A stretch of 64,000 nucleotides of DNA, from positions 1 to 64,000 of the forward strand of contig JAKLKA010000035.1 in assembly GCA_023150915.1 (NCBI GenBank), given 5' to 3'. Within the stretch, counting starts at the first letter, position 1, and each line of letters opens with the position of its first letter. This DNA is from Polyangiaceae bacterium. Lineage in GTDB: Bacteria > Myxococcota_A > Polyangia > Polyangiales > Polyangiaceae. Shown here piece after piece: positions 52,542 through 62,002 of this stretch. Below the pieces are notes generated by a model. That model was not told the DNA's origin. It searched no databases and saw only the letters and a program-made list of their open reading frames with translations. Position numbers and translations under genes: made by a program.

Positions 52542-53288
52542 ATGCGTGCCGTGTTCTTGGTTCTGGGTCTGGCGCTCGTGGGCTGCAGCGACGACTCGGG
52601 GGCGGCCGACGCAGAAGCCGGGCAGTGTCTTCCCGGTGAGCAGGTCGCCTGCGCATGCCCGGGTGGGGGCTTGACCGGGGCGCAGGTGTGCGCCGACGAC
52701 GGCAAGAGCTTCGGCGCGTGCACCGGCTGCAGCAGCGCGGGCGGCAGCGGCGGGGGCGGCTGGCCCGACGGCGGCGGCAGCGGTGGCAGCGGTGGCGCGG
52801 GGGCTACCGGTGGCGCCTCGGGCGGCACCGGCGGCGGCGCCGGCGGAAGCGTGGGCGGCAGCGGGGGCTCGGGCGCGGTGGCGGGCGCGCCCAGTGGTCC
52901 GCCCCAGGCGAAACCTCCGGCGCCCCCGCCCGACGGCTTCGCGGTGGTGAAACAAGTTGCCACCGAGCACCCCGATTGGCTCGCGGGCTCGTGCCTCGAT
53001 CAGGGCGGGAACAACCAGTTCTTGTTCGAGGTGGTGAAGCGCTTGCGCAAGCTGGACAACCGCTGGGGCCTGAACTGGAAGCGCGGCAAGGTGGGGGACC
53101 TGTCACAAGACGTGGTCGACTATCACTATGGCGAGGGCGTGAGCGAAGGCAGCACCGACGTGTACATCATCGACATGATCGGTGGCCACTGCGGCCCGTC
53201 GCCGACGGCGGGCTGGCTCGACGTGACCCAGGCCACGCTCGCCAAGAACGAGATCGGCCGCTGGACGCTGGCGGGCCAGAATCTGTGA
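52542..53288 (+). CDS. Lipoprotein with Gly-rich linker and C-terminal domain
   Basis: The 248-residue lipoprotein (ALVG before Cys15) has CLPGEQVACACPGGGLTGAQVC, a 60-residue Gly/Ser linker and a 120-residue domain with FEVVKRLRKLDNRWGLNWKRGKVGDLSQDVVDYHYG, DVYIIDMIGGHCG and WLDVTQAT. The latter has the look of a small enzyme-like fold with conserved Asp, His and Cys, but I do not recognise a family. A -10-like TATCGT ends seven bases before the ATG, so it may be transcribed separately from the TetR operon. Confidence 0.7.
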   Translation: MRAVFLVLGLALVGCSDDSGAADAEAGQCLPGEQVACACPGGGLTGAQVCADDGKSFGACTGCSSAGGSGGGGWPDGGGSGGSGGAGATGGASGGTGGGAGGSVGGSGGSGAVAGAPSGPPQAKPPAPPPDGFAVVKQVATEHPDWLAGSCLDQGGNNQFLFEVVKRLRKLDNRWGLNWKRGKVGDLSQDVVDYHYGEGVSEGSTDVYIIDMIGGHCGPSPTAGWLDVTQATLAKNEIGRWTLAGQNL

Positions 53289-53307
53289 TTCGAACCCCGA
53301 GAACCCC

Positions 53308-53664
53308 TCAGGCTGCGACGGGCGGCTTCTTGGTCCGAGCCAGCGCCGGCGGCAGCGCCGAGTGCAGCTGGTCGAACAGATACTCGGTGAGCAGGCTCTG
53401 CGACTTGTCGTCGATGTCGACGATGCGATAGGCCACGAGCTCGTTCTTCAGGCGGATGCGACGCAACAGCACGCCCACTACCCCGCCGTCGAGCAGCAGG
53501 CTGGCGGACACGTACTCGAAGGCGCTGTCGCGGATCCCCTTGGGCATGATGGCCAAGAGGCCGCTCTGCGAGAGCTCGACGCAGCGGGCCAGATACCGGG
53601 TCTTTCCGCGGCAAACGGCGATGGGGATGCTGGTCTTGGTGCGGGGGCTGACGCGACGCTCCAT
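53308..53664 (-). CDS. PilZ-domain protein (second)
   Basis: The 118-residue protein starts MERRVSPRTKTSIPIAV with the PilZ arginine motif and continues with LARCVELSQSGLLAIMP, corresponding to the D/N-x-S-x-x-G motif (here ELSQSG). It ends with a helix and a Pro/Lys tail. A GGAGGA ribosome site six bases before the ATG is strong. It lies downstream of gcvPA on the same strand and convergent with the lipoprotein gene. It is probably a c-di-GMP receptor linked to motility or surface functions. Confidence 0.78.
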   Translation of the reverse strand: MERRVSPRTKTSIPIAVCRGKTRYLARCVELSQSGLLAIMPKGIRDSAFEYVSASLLLDGGVVGVLLRRIRLKNELVAYRIVDIDDKSQSLLTEYLFDQLHSALPPALARTKKPPVAA

Positions 53665-53720
53665 GGTGTTCCTCCGGGGCTCACCTGGATCGACACACCG
53701 GCGTGCAGCCCTTGCACGGA

Positions 53721-55076
53721 TCAGGCGCCGGCGAGTGCGCCCACGAAGCGGTCGAGATCGGCCCGGGGGTGCAGCTCGGTCACGGCGATCAGCAGGCGGT
53801 TCTTCCACGCCGGGTTCACCCGGCCCAGGTCGAACCCGGCCAGGATGCCCTGGGCCTCGAGCTTCTGGCAGAGCTCGGCGGCGGTGCCACGGCGGAGCTC
53901 GATGGCGAACTCGTTGAAGAACGGTGCGTCGGCAAAGCCCGGCCCGTAGGCGCCGAGCTCGAGGATGCGGCCGCGCAGGTAGGTGGCCTTGGCCAGGCAC
54001 TGCTCGGCCACCCGGATGAAGCCGGTCTTTCCCAGCAGGCTGGTGCGAATCGCCAGCGACAGCGCCACCAGACCCTGGTTCGTGCAGATGTTGCTGGTCG
54101 CGCGGTCGCGCCGGATGTGCTGCTCGCGCGTCGAGAGCGTGAGCACGTAGCCACGGCGCCCGGCGGCGTCGACGGTCTCACCTGCCACGCGCCCGGGGAG
54201 CTGCTGCAAGTAGTTGCGGTCTTGACGGCATGCCAAGAGGCCCACACCGGGGCCGCCGAAGTTCGGCGTGCACGCCAGGGGTTGACCCTCGCCGACCACG
54301 ATGTCGGCGCCCTGCGCCCCCGGCGACTCGGCGACGGCCAGCGCATAGGGCTCGGGGCACGTCACGACCAGCAGCGCGCCGTGGGCGTGCGCGGCCTCGG
54401 CGATGGGGCCGAGCTCGGTGAGCGGCCCCAGGAAGCTCGGGTAGCCGACGATCACGGCGGCGACCTGATCGGTGATCGACGCGCTGAGCGCGGTCAGGCT
54501 CGCGCGCCCGTCGCTGCCCACCGGCACGTCGACCCAGCCCTGAGTGGCGTCCCCCGACAGATAGGTCGCGGTGGTGGCCCGGTAGTCCGGGTGCACGCAG
54601 CCCGAGAGCAGGATCTTGCTGCGTCGCGTGAGCCGGCGAGCCATCAGCGCGGCTTCGGCGGTGGCGCTGGCGCCGTCGTACAGGCTGGCGTTGGCCAGCG
54701 GCAGACCGTAGATCTCGCTGACCATGGTCTGAAACTCCCAGATCGCCTGCAGCGTGCCCTGGGCGACCTCGGGCTGGTACGGCGTGTAGGCGGTGTAGAA
54801 CTCGCTGCGGAGCAGCAGCTGATCGACCGCCGGCGGAATGTGATGGCTGTAGGCGCCGGCGCCCAGGAACGAGAGCATGCGCGCGCCCGGGTTCTTGGCC
54901 TCGAGCGCGGACAGGTGGGCCATCAGCGCCGGCTCGTCCAGAGCTGCCGGCACCGTCAGTGCGGATTTCAGCCGCGCCTCGTCCGGGATGGTGGAAAACA
55001 GCTCGTCGAGGTCCTTCTTGCCGATCACCGCGAGCATCTGCTCGATCTCGGCGGCCGTGTGCGGCAGATAGCGCAT
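53721..55076 (-). CDS. gcvPA: Glycine dehydrogenase (decarboxylating) subunit 1
   Basis: The 451-residue protein is the N-terminal half of a split glycine cleavage P-protein. It starts MRYLPHTAAEIEQML, with later FLGAGAYSHHIPPAVDQLLLRSEFYTAYTPYQPEVAQGTLQAIWEFQ and TNQGLVALSLAI, as in other GcvPA. With GcvPB it binds pyridoxal phosphate and decarboxylates glycine. The start shares one base with the gcvH stop (TGATG). gcvPB, which carries the PLP lysine, is not downstream; a PilZ gene stands there instead. Confidence 0.96.
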   Translation of the reverse strand: MRYLPHTAAEIEQMLAVIGKKDLDELFSTIPDEARLKSALTVPAALDEPALMAHLSALEAKNPGARMLSFLGAGAYSHHIPPAVDQLLLRSEFYTAYTPYQPEVAQGTLQAIWEFQTMVSEIYGLPLANASLYDGASATAEAALMARRLTRRSKILLSGCVHPDYRATTATYLSGDATQGWVDVPVGSDGRASLTALSASITDQVAAVIVGYPSFLGPLTELGPIAEAAHAHGALLVVTCPEPYALAVAESPGAQGADIVVGEGQPLACTPNFGGPGVGLLACRQDRNYLQQLPGRVAGETVDAAGRRGYVLTLSTREQHIRRDRATSNICTNQGLVALSLAIRTSLLGKTGFIRVAEQCLAKATYLRGRILELGAYGPGFADAPFFNEFAIELRRGTAAELCQKLEAQGILAGFDLGRVNPAWKNRLLIAVTELHPRADLDRFVGALAGA

Positions 55077-55480
55077 CAGTGCGCGGACTCCGCGACGTGC
55101 TTGGCGTAGGCCGCTGCGTCGAGCAGGGTGCCGCCCTCGGCGTCCCAGGCGCTGGGCTCGATGGCGATCATCCAGCCCTTGCCCCAGCAGTCTTCGTTCA
55201 CCAGCTCGGGCCTGTTCTCGAGCTCGGCGTTGACCCGGGTGATCTTGCCGCTGATCGGCGCAAACAGGTCGCTCAGGGTCTTGACGCTCTCGATGGTGCC
55301 GAAGCCCTTGTGGGCCGCCACCACGTCACCCGGCTTCAAGTCGACGTTGACCAGGGTGATGTCACCGAGCTGCTCGACGGCGAAGGCCGTGATCCCGATC
55401 AGCACCTCGCCGCCCTCGCGCTTCGCCCACTCGTGATCCTTGGTGTACTTGCGGTCGTCCTTGACGTCGTTGTCGCTCAT
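55076..55480 (-). CDS. gcvH: Glycine cleavage system H protein
   Basis: The 134-residue lipoyl protein carries the aminomethyl group between P, T and L proteins. The lipoylated lysine lies in GFGTIESVKTLSDL at about residue 67, with the usual KYTKDHEW start and VNEDCWGKGWMIAIEP near the end. GGAG five bases before the ATG at 55480 decides the start over a GTG one codon upstream. It lies 15 bases after gcvT and overlaps gcvPA by one base. Confidence 0.97.
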   Translation of the reverse strand: MSDNDVKDDRKYTKDHEWAKREGGEVLIGITAFAVEQLGDITLVNVDLKPGDVVAAHKGFGTIESVKTLSDLFAPISGKITRVNAELENRPELVNEDCWGKGWMIAIEPSAWDAEGGTLLDAAAYAKHVAESAH

Positions 55481-55495
55481 CACATCTCCGTTGAA

Positions 55496-56611
<1,116 letters not shown>

Positions 56612-56673
56612 GGCCGGGGGCGTACCGCGAACGCACGGAGGCGGCTAGACCTCGCGTGCTTCGCCCGGCTTTT

Positions 56674-57033
56674 TCAGCTGCACTTGACGGTGACGTTGTG
56701 CGTGTGGCCGGCGCCCCCGTCGCTGGACTCGACGAACACGCTCTTGCCCGCCTTCAGGCTGGCAAAGTGGTTCGCGGTCAGCATCACCTCGTGATCGTGC
56801 GGGCTCGCCCCCTTGATGCTGAAGGTCTTCTGCTGAGCCGCCTCGAGATCGGCCGCCGACACGCTCAGCGAGTGCTTGTGGTTGTTGGTGATGGACGAGC
56901 TGCAGCTGCCGGTCGAGCCGCCGCCGCCGCCGCCGTCGTCGTCGCCGCCACAGCCGCTGTTGGTGGCGCCCAGGCCGAGCGCGGCGCCCGCGGCTGCCAG
57001 CGCCGAGCGCAGGAAATCCTTGCGTGAGAGCAT
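56674..57033 (-). CDS. Histidine-rich secreted protein, possible metal binder
   Basis: The 119-residue protein starts MLSRKDFLRSALAAAGA, a signal sequence with an SRKDFL core like a weak twin-arginine motif (Arg-Lys), and a lipobox-like NSGC at Cys28. After a Gly/Asp linker it has histidines in NNHKHS, HDHEV, ANHF and HTHNVTVKC. Such spacing suggests copper, zinc or iron binding in the envelope. AGGAGG before the ATG confirms the start. It follows a lipoprotein gene downstream of pilY1. No named family. Confidence 0.7.
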   Translation of the reverse strand: MLSRKDFLRSALAAAGAALGLGATNSGCGGDDDGGGGGGSTGSCSSSITNNHKHSLSVSAADLEAAQQKTFSIKGASPHDHEVMLTANHFASLKAGKSVFVESSDGGAGHTHNVTVKCS

Positions 57034-57077
57034 GATCCCGTCCTCCTGCCCGTCACGATACCAGCAGAGCCGACGGC

Positions 57078-57581
57078 TTACTCCAGCTTCTTCGGATCGA
57101 TTGGTTTGCCGTCGGGGGTGAGCCCCGCCTTCTTCCAGCGCTCTTCGTCGGTGAGCCCCGGCTCGAGGGGCGGCGGGGTGATGTCTTTGATCACCAGGCG
57201 TGCCCCCGCGCCCTCTTTCAGCACCTCGATGCGAAAGGTGCGGTCCGGCTTGCCGGCCTTGACGCGCACCGCGGGGAAGACGGTGCGCGCGGCGCCAATC
57301 TCGACGCGATCGGCCTCGACGCGCTCGCGCACGTAGTTGGCCACGGCCTCGGGGGCGACCGCGCCCACGAAGAACGCCTCGGCGGGGAAGCGCTGCGCGA
57401 GGCGCATCTCGCGGGGGGCGACGAAGCCCCACACCTCTTCGGTGCCCGGCGAGAGCTCGCCGGGGGCGAGGCGGTCCATCGGTTTGGCGGAGCTGGGGGT
57501 GCCGGGCCCGAATTCGAGGCGGCGCCCCTCGCAGCCCCAGAGCAGGGCCAGAGCCAACCCGATGGCAGTCGATCGCTTCAC
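57078..57581 (-). CDS. Lipoprotein downstream of pilY1
   Basis: With the GTG at 57581 the 167-residue product has a short lipoprotein signal (LLWG before Cys17) and a soluble part with EEVWGFVAPREMRLAQRFPAEAFF, a helical VAPEAVANYVRERVEADRVEIGAARTVFP and a C-terminal DEERWKKAGLTPDGKPIDPKKL. No motif is recognised. It starts 13 bases after the pilY1 stop on the same strand and may be co-transcribed with the minor pilin operon. Confidence 0.65.
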   Translation of the reverse strand: MKRSTAIGLALALLWGCEGRRLEFGPGTPSSAKPMDRLAPGELSPGTEEVWGFVAPREMRLAQRFPAEAFFVGAVAPEAVANYVRERVEADRVEIGAARTVFPAVRVKAGKPDRTFRIEVLKEGAGARLVIKDITPPPLEPGLTDEERWKKAGLTPDGKPIDPKKLE

Positions 57582-57594
57582 TGTGCCGAGCCGA

Positions 57595-60500
57595 TTACTC
57601 CACCAACGCCGCCCAGGAATCAATCCGGCTGGTCGAGGGCGGGGTCGGGAGGTCGATCTCGATGCGCTTGGTCTGCGACCCGTCGTTCACGTTGCTGGAG
57701 CCCGAGGCGTGCATCACCAGCTGGAACTTGCCGGGCGTGACGCTGGTGATCGAGGTGTGGGTGCCCGAGCCGAAGAAGCTGTCGGTCACGCCCTGCTCGG
57801 CGGTGCACGACGGCATCTGGGTCACGCCGACGCCGAAGATGATGCCGGCGTTGGCCAGCGTGGCCGAGGTGTTGTCGATGTACTGCACCAGGTTGCCGGC
57901 GTCGGGCAGGCGCGGCTTGCCGCCGTCGTCCAGGTCGCTGACCGCGTTGCCGGCGGTCTTGGGCACCAGGTAGTCCATGCCCCAGACCCGGCTCGTGCCC
58001 GCGCCGCAGGCGGTGCCCGAGTTGGCGGGCTCGGGCTTGTAGCTGGTCAAGAACAGCGCGCCGTTGAAGAGCGACATCGGGCCGGTGACGCGCTCGCCGT
58101 CGTCGAGCTGCACGAACCAGTTGGCGCGCGACTCGTAGGCCGTCCCGCCGGCGTTGGGCTTCTCGATCAGCGAGTAGAGGAAGTTCTTCACGCCGTTCTG
58201 CGCCAAGAGGGTGTCCTGCTCGCCGGTCGAGAAGGCGAGGCTGACGTTGCCCATCAGATCGACCGAGATCACCGGAGCCGTCTCGATGGGCTTACCGGCG
58301 TCCCAGGCCAGGCCCGCGTAGGCGTCGAAGAACATGTCCATCTTCCAGTTGTCCGGATCGATGGCCGACAGATCCACCCGCCACAGCGTGCCGTCGCGGT
58401 CGCCGACGAACACCCGGTCGGTGACCGCGCCCGTGGTACCGGGGAACGCCACCGGAATGCCGGTGATGGGCGAGTCGATGTCGACCTCGAGCACCCGGCC
58501 GTTGTCCTTGAGCTTGCCGGCCTTGTCCTTCTTCGCGCGGAAGGTGCGGATCACCTCGCCGGTGTCCAGGCGAACCACGGTGAGCGCGAGCGCCGCGTGG
58601 TTCTTCTCGTCGTCCTCGTACTCGGGGATCTGCGTCCGCGGCGTGAACCGGTTGTCCACGTTGGCCGGGGTCTGGTTCTTGCGGTTCTTCGCGTTGTTCT
58701 TCGGAGGGTCGGGCGAGTCGCCGCCGGGAAGAATGGCCACGGCCACCTCTTTCGGATCGCCCGCACCCTCTTTGTAGAAGATGGTGGTGATGAGCGGCGT
58801 CGCACCGCCGCGGCCGAAGAGCGGCTTTCCGTCGTCGTACTCGGTGAGCTGCCACAGGAACTGCGGGCCCTTCTTGGGGTCGACGTTCGGCACCGGGTCG
58901 GTGATGTCGATGGCGAAATACCCGCCGCGATTGCCGCCGAAGCTCTGCACCATCACGGATCGCCACTGGCCCTGGCCGCCTTGCGCCGCAGTGGCCGTGC
59001 GTTCGAATTTGTACTTGCTGCTGTTCGGCGGGTCCTCGAAGGCGACCACGTCTTGAACCACCGGCACCCCGTCGAGCAAGGTCTGGTGGGCCGGCGGGTA
59101 CTCGCTCTTGACCGCGGGCAGCACCGCCGGCGGCATGAAGGCCCAGAGCTCGTTGTTCTCGTCCTTGTCGACCTTCAGCGGGTCGTTCGCCGGGTCCCCC
59201 GAGGCCACCTTGAACCCGTGCAAGAAGCCGTCGTTGGTCGAGGCGTAGAGCACCGTGTGACGCTTCGCCAGCTTGAGCGCGTGGATTTGATACGACTCGT
59301 CGCGGAGCAGCTCGTCGGGGCGGCCGATTACCCGCGGCGTGGAGTGAAAGACGTCGCCAATCAGGCTGCAGTCGGCGGCGCCGGGCACCTTGCAGCGGGA
59401 GTACGATGACGTGTTGTCCAGACCGGTCAGCCACTTCAGGTGGCGATCGCGGCACTGGGCAGCCGTCAGGAACGACGGCGGCGGACCGGAGACCTTGCAC
59501 GTGGTGCCGTCGATCTCCATCGCCTCGGGGGGCGTGTTGTTGTTCCAGTTGAGCGCGTCCCCCCAGACCGAGGCGCCGCTGTAGGTCCCGATGCCGTCCA
59601 GATCGCTCGGGATGTTCGGACGGATGCTGCGCTCGGAGTGGCGCTTGCCCGCGTCGTCGTCGCCGACGACCGTCCAGAACTGCCGCGCCGGGCCCTTGCC
59701 CGAGTTGACGTTGAACACGAAGTCGTCGCCCTTGGTGTTGTCCAGCGGCTGGGGCTTCGGATCGACCGTGCCCGTGTTCACATCGGGCACGCACAAGATG
59801 CGCTGGCGCTCGAGGATGCCGCGCCACAAGCCGAACTGACTGGGCTTGAACGAGCTGTAGAAGCGGAAGCCCGCCGGGCCCGCGCCCGACGCCCCACCGG
59901 GGACCGAGGCGAAGACCGGCAGCGTGCGGCTCGAGGCCGATGCCGCGATGCCAGAGAGAATCGACGACAGCGCCGCGCGGAGCTCGTCTTTGTCGTTGGC
60001 GAAGTAGGCGCGGGTGGTGCCGCCGTTGTAGGCGATGCGGTTCAGCGCGCAGCAGGCCTGCAGCTTCGAGTCGCCTGGGTTCTTGGCGCACCAGCCGTTG
60101 GCATTGCTGAGGTTGAACGCCGTCATCGTCTTGCAGTCGACGGCGGTGCCGCTGTCGGGGCCGACCGAGATGGTCAGGTTCGCGACCGCGAAGCCGATCA
60201 CGAACACCGGCACGGGGTTGGTCGCGTCGCTGGCCAGGGTGAGCGCGGTGTCCTCGGGCTTGGGGTAGGGGCAGTTGCCGCCGCCCTCGCACCAGGGCCG
60301 CAGATCCATGTTCGGCTCGCCGTCCGAGAGCAGAATGATGTGGTTCTTGCGGCACCCGCCGCCGACGAACGGATCGTTCTTCGGGCCCAGCTCCTTGGTG
60401 GGGTTCAGCGGGTCGGGCGTGGTGTCGTTCCAGATGAACTCACGGGCGTCGTCCAGCATGCCGGCGATGGGCGTGGCGCCGTACGGGCGGGTCCCGAGCA

Positions 60501-61290
60501 GCACCTGCTGAATGCGGTCGTTCTGCGTCTCGGGGTTGTCCGTGGGCTGGCCGAAGGTCATCAGCCGACCTTCCCACGGGGGGGCCGCGTTGTTGCGGGC
60601 ACCCACTTCCATGTCCGAGTCCACGTTGCAGCCGTTGGGCTTGCCCTTCTTGGAGTTGCCCAGGAAGTAGCTCCACGCGCCGTCGCGGCCGTTCGGATAG
60701 TTGGGGACGTTGCCGGCGTGCCCGCGGTTCGGATCCGCGTGGGTGTCGAAGGTCATCAGCCCGAAGCGCACGCTCTTACGGAAGGCGCCGTCGTCGAGCA
60801 GACCGTCCTTGTCCTGCTTGAAGTCGCAGTTCTTGTTGATGTCGTCGTACTCGCGGAAGCGGATGTCCGCCCAGTCGAAGGCGGTGGCGGGCAGCGTGCC
60901 CGGCCCCGGCGCGCACTTCTTGTGCATCGGCCGGTGGTACGGGTTCGAGTAGTAGCGGTCTGGCGAATCGGTGCCCGAGATGCTGTACTCGGTGTTGAAG
61001 CCGTTCCCGTTGCGATCGATCGCCTCGCAGCGATAGTCCTCGATGCTGCCGGTCATCACCTCGACCAGCTCGACCCAGCGGCTCTTCTCGCTGACGTTGT
61101 CCTGCGTGGGGTCGCAGCTGGGGAAGGCGGCGCTCGACGACTTGTACTCCATCGACCCCGAGGTATCGACCAGGAGCATGACGTTCGGCGGGGGTGGGTT
61201 GACGTCGACCTGAGCGCCCACGCGCGGTGCGGCGAGCACCGCCCCCAGCGCCAGCGCCGAACCGAGCAAAAGCCGAGAAGACTGCCTCAT
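57595..61290 (-). CDS. pilY1: PilY1-type pilus tip adhesin
   Basis: The 1231-residue protein has a signal peptide ending VGA|QVD, then a von Willebrand factor A domain at about 35-440 with MIDAS motif DTSGS at about 42-46, and a C-terminal beta-propeller at about 640-1200 (SLIGDVFHSTPRVIGRP, VLYASTNDGFLHGF, RVFVGDRDGTLWRVDLSAI). PilY1 sits at the pilus tip, promotes assembly and acts in adhesion. A DKDENNE loop near residue 740 may be the calcium site that regulates retraction in other species. It ends the minor pilin cluster, as in Myxococcus. Confidence 0.96.
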   Translation of the reverse strand: MRQSSRLLLGSALALGAVLAAPRVGAQVDVNPPPPNVMLLVDTSGSMEYKSSSAAFPSCDPTQDNVSEKSRWVELVEVMTGSIEDYRCEAIDRNGNGFNTEYSISGTDSPDRYYSNPYHRPMHKKCAPGPGTLPATAFDWADIRFREYDDINKNCDFKQDKDGLLDDGAFRKSVRFGLMTFDTHADPNRGHAGNVPNYPNGRDGAWSYFLGNSKKGKPNGCNVDSDMEVGARNNAAPPWEGRLMTFGQPTDNPETQNDRIQQVLLGTRPYGATPIAGMLDDAREFIWNDTTPDPLNPTKELGPKNDPFVGGGCRKNHIILLSDGEPNMDLRPWCEGGGNCPYPKPEDTALTLASDATNPVPVFVIGFAVANLTISVGPDSGTAVDCKTMTAFNLSNANGWCAKNPGDSKLQACCALNRIAYNGGTTRAYFANDKDELRAALSSILSGIAASASSRTLPVFASVPGGASGAGPAGFRFYSSFKPSQFGLWRGILERQRILCVPDVNTGTVDPKPQPLDNTKGDDFVFNVNSGKGPARQFWTVVGDDDAGKRHSERSIRPNIPSDLDGIGTYSGASVWGDALNWNNNTPPEAMEIDGTTCKVSGPPPSFLTAAQCRDRHLKWLTGLDNTSSYSRCKVPGAADCSLIGDVFHSTPRVIGRPDELLRDESYQIHALKLAKRHTVLYASTNDGFLHGFKVASGDPANDPLKVDKDENNELWAFMPPAVLPAVKSEYPPAHQTLLDGVPVVQDVVAFEDPPNSSKYKFERTATAAQGGQGQWRSVMVQSFGGNRGGYFAIDITDPVPNVDPKKGPQFLWQLTEYDDGKPLFGRGGATPLITTIFYKEGAGDPKEVAVAILPGGDSPDPPKNNAKNRKNQTPANVDNRFTPRTQIPEYEDDEKNHAALALTVVRLDTGEVIRTFRAKKDKAGKLKDNGRVLEVDIDSPITGIPVAFPGTTGAVTDRVFVGDRDGTLWRVDLSAIDPDNWKMDMFFDAYAGLAWDAGKPIETAPVISVDLMGNVSLAFSTGEQDTLLAQNGVKNFLYSLIEKPNAGGTAYESRANWFVQLDDGERVTGPMSLFNGALFLTSYKPEPANSGTACGAGTSRVWGMDYLVPKTAGNAVSDLDDGGKPRLPDAGNLVQYIDNTSATLANAGIIFGVGVTQMPSCTAEQGVTDSFFGSGTHTSITSVTPGKFQLVMHASGSSNVNDGSQTKRIEIDLPTPPSTSRIDSWAALVE

Positions 61291-61300
61291 CGTTCTCTCC

Positions 61301-62002
61301 TCACCGCGGTACGTTTCTCAGAGTGACGTGTGAGCGCAGCGAGGTGACGCTGGCGGACGTCGAAAGGGATGCGTTCGAGCACCAGGGATCGCCCGGATTG
61401 GGATCCACTCGGCGCACTTGAGCGAAAGCCGTGAACGTGACCTGCACGTCGCGGAAGGTGTTGGCGGGGTTGTTCCCGCCCACCGCCGAGCCGGGGGTGG
61501 GCGTGCTCTCGGCCGGATCCGTCATCTCGACCACGAACACGCCCTCGGTCGCGTCCACGCCGACCGGCAACTTCGGCCCCAGGCTGCCGGCGTTGGCACC
61601 CCCGTGCGCGTCGAGCACCTTGTTGCCGGGGAAGTGCTTGTCCACCCGCTGCTCGATGTCGGTGTAAAAGAGCTTGTAGCAGGGCAGATAGGTGATGTTC
61701 GGGTCGAGCGCGTTCGCGTCGAGCTGGTTGTTGGCGTAGCAGGTGTCGGTGCCGGTCGCGACCTTGTCGATGTAGGTGCGCGCCGCGCCCGAGCCGACCT
61801 CGGCCGCCACGGAACGGGCGGCGTACTCGCTGAGGTAGAGCGTCTGCGAGGCCTGTCGGTCGTAGCCCGCTGCCTGCTCGACCAGGCTGGCGTTGCGCAG
61901 CGCGAACACGCCGATGGCCGTGAGCAGGGTGATGGCGAGCACCACCACGAACACGGCGGCGCCGCGCTCGCCCGACCGTCTGCGAAGCCTGCGCCAAGCC
62001 AT
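61301..62002 (-). CDS. pilX: Minor pilin assembly protein PilX
   Basis: The 233-residue protein begins with an arginine-rich leader RRLRRRSGERG, then a hydrophobic helix AAVFVVVLAITLLTAIGVFAL at about 15-35, and continues as a pilin-like globular domain with SLVEQAAGYDRQASQTLYLSEYAARSVA, a typical PilX stretch. The Glu-5 of class III leaders is absent, as in other PilX. Two cysteines (DTCYANNQ, LPCYKLF) may bond. It lies between pilW and pilY1; the start shares a base with the pilW stop (TGATG). Confidence 0.9.
   Translation of the reverse strand: MAWRRLRRRSGERGAAVFVVVLAITLLTAIGVFALRNASLVEQAAGYDRQASQTLYLSEYAARSVAAEVGSGAARTYIDKVATGTDTCYANNQLDANALDPNITYLPCYKLFYTDIEQRVDKHFPGNKVLDAHGGANAGSLGPKLPVGVDATEGVFVVEMTDPAESTPTPGSAVGGNNPANTFRDVQVTFTAFAQVRRVDPNPGDPWCSNASLSTSASVTSLRSHVTLRNVPR

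Noticed and set aside
53665-54000. Upstream extension of the PilZ frame into gcvPA
   Set aside because: The strong GGAGGA site and the MERRV start shared with the other PilZ protein fix the start at 53664.
56612-56673. Glycine riboswitch upstream of gcvT
   Set aside because: The gap is only 62 bases and lacks the two aptamer folds.
59440-61326. Long plus-strand frame opposite pilY1
   Set aside because: Antisense shadow; low-complexity Val/Ala/Arg protein, whereas PilY1 has clear domains.
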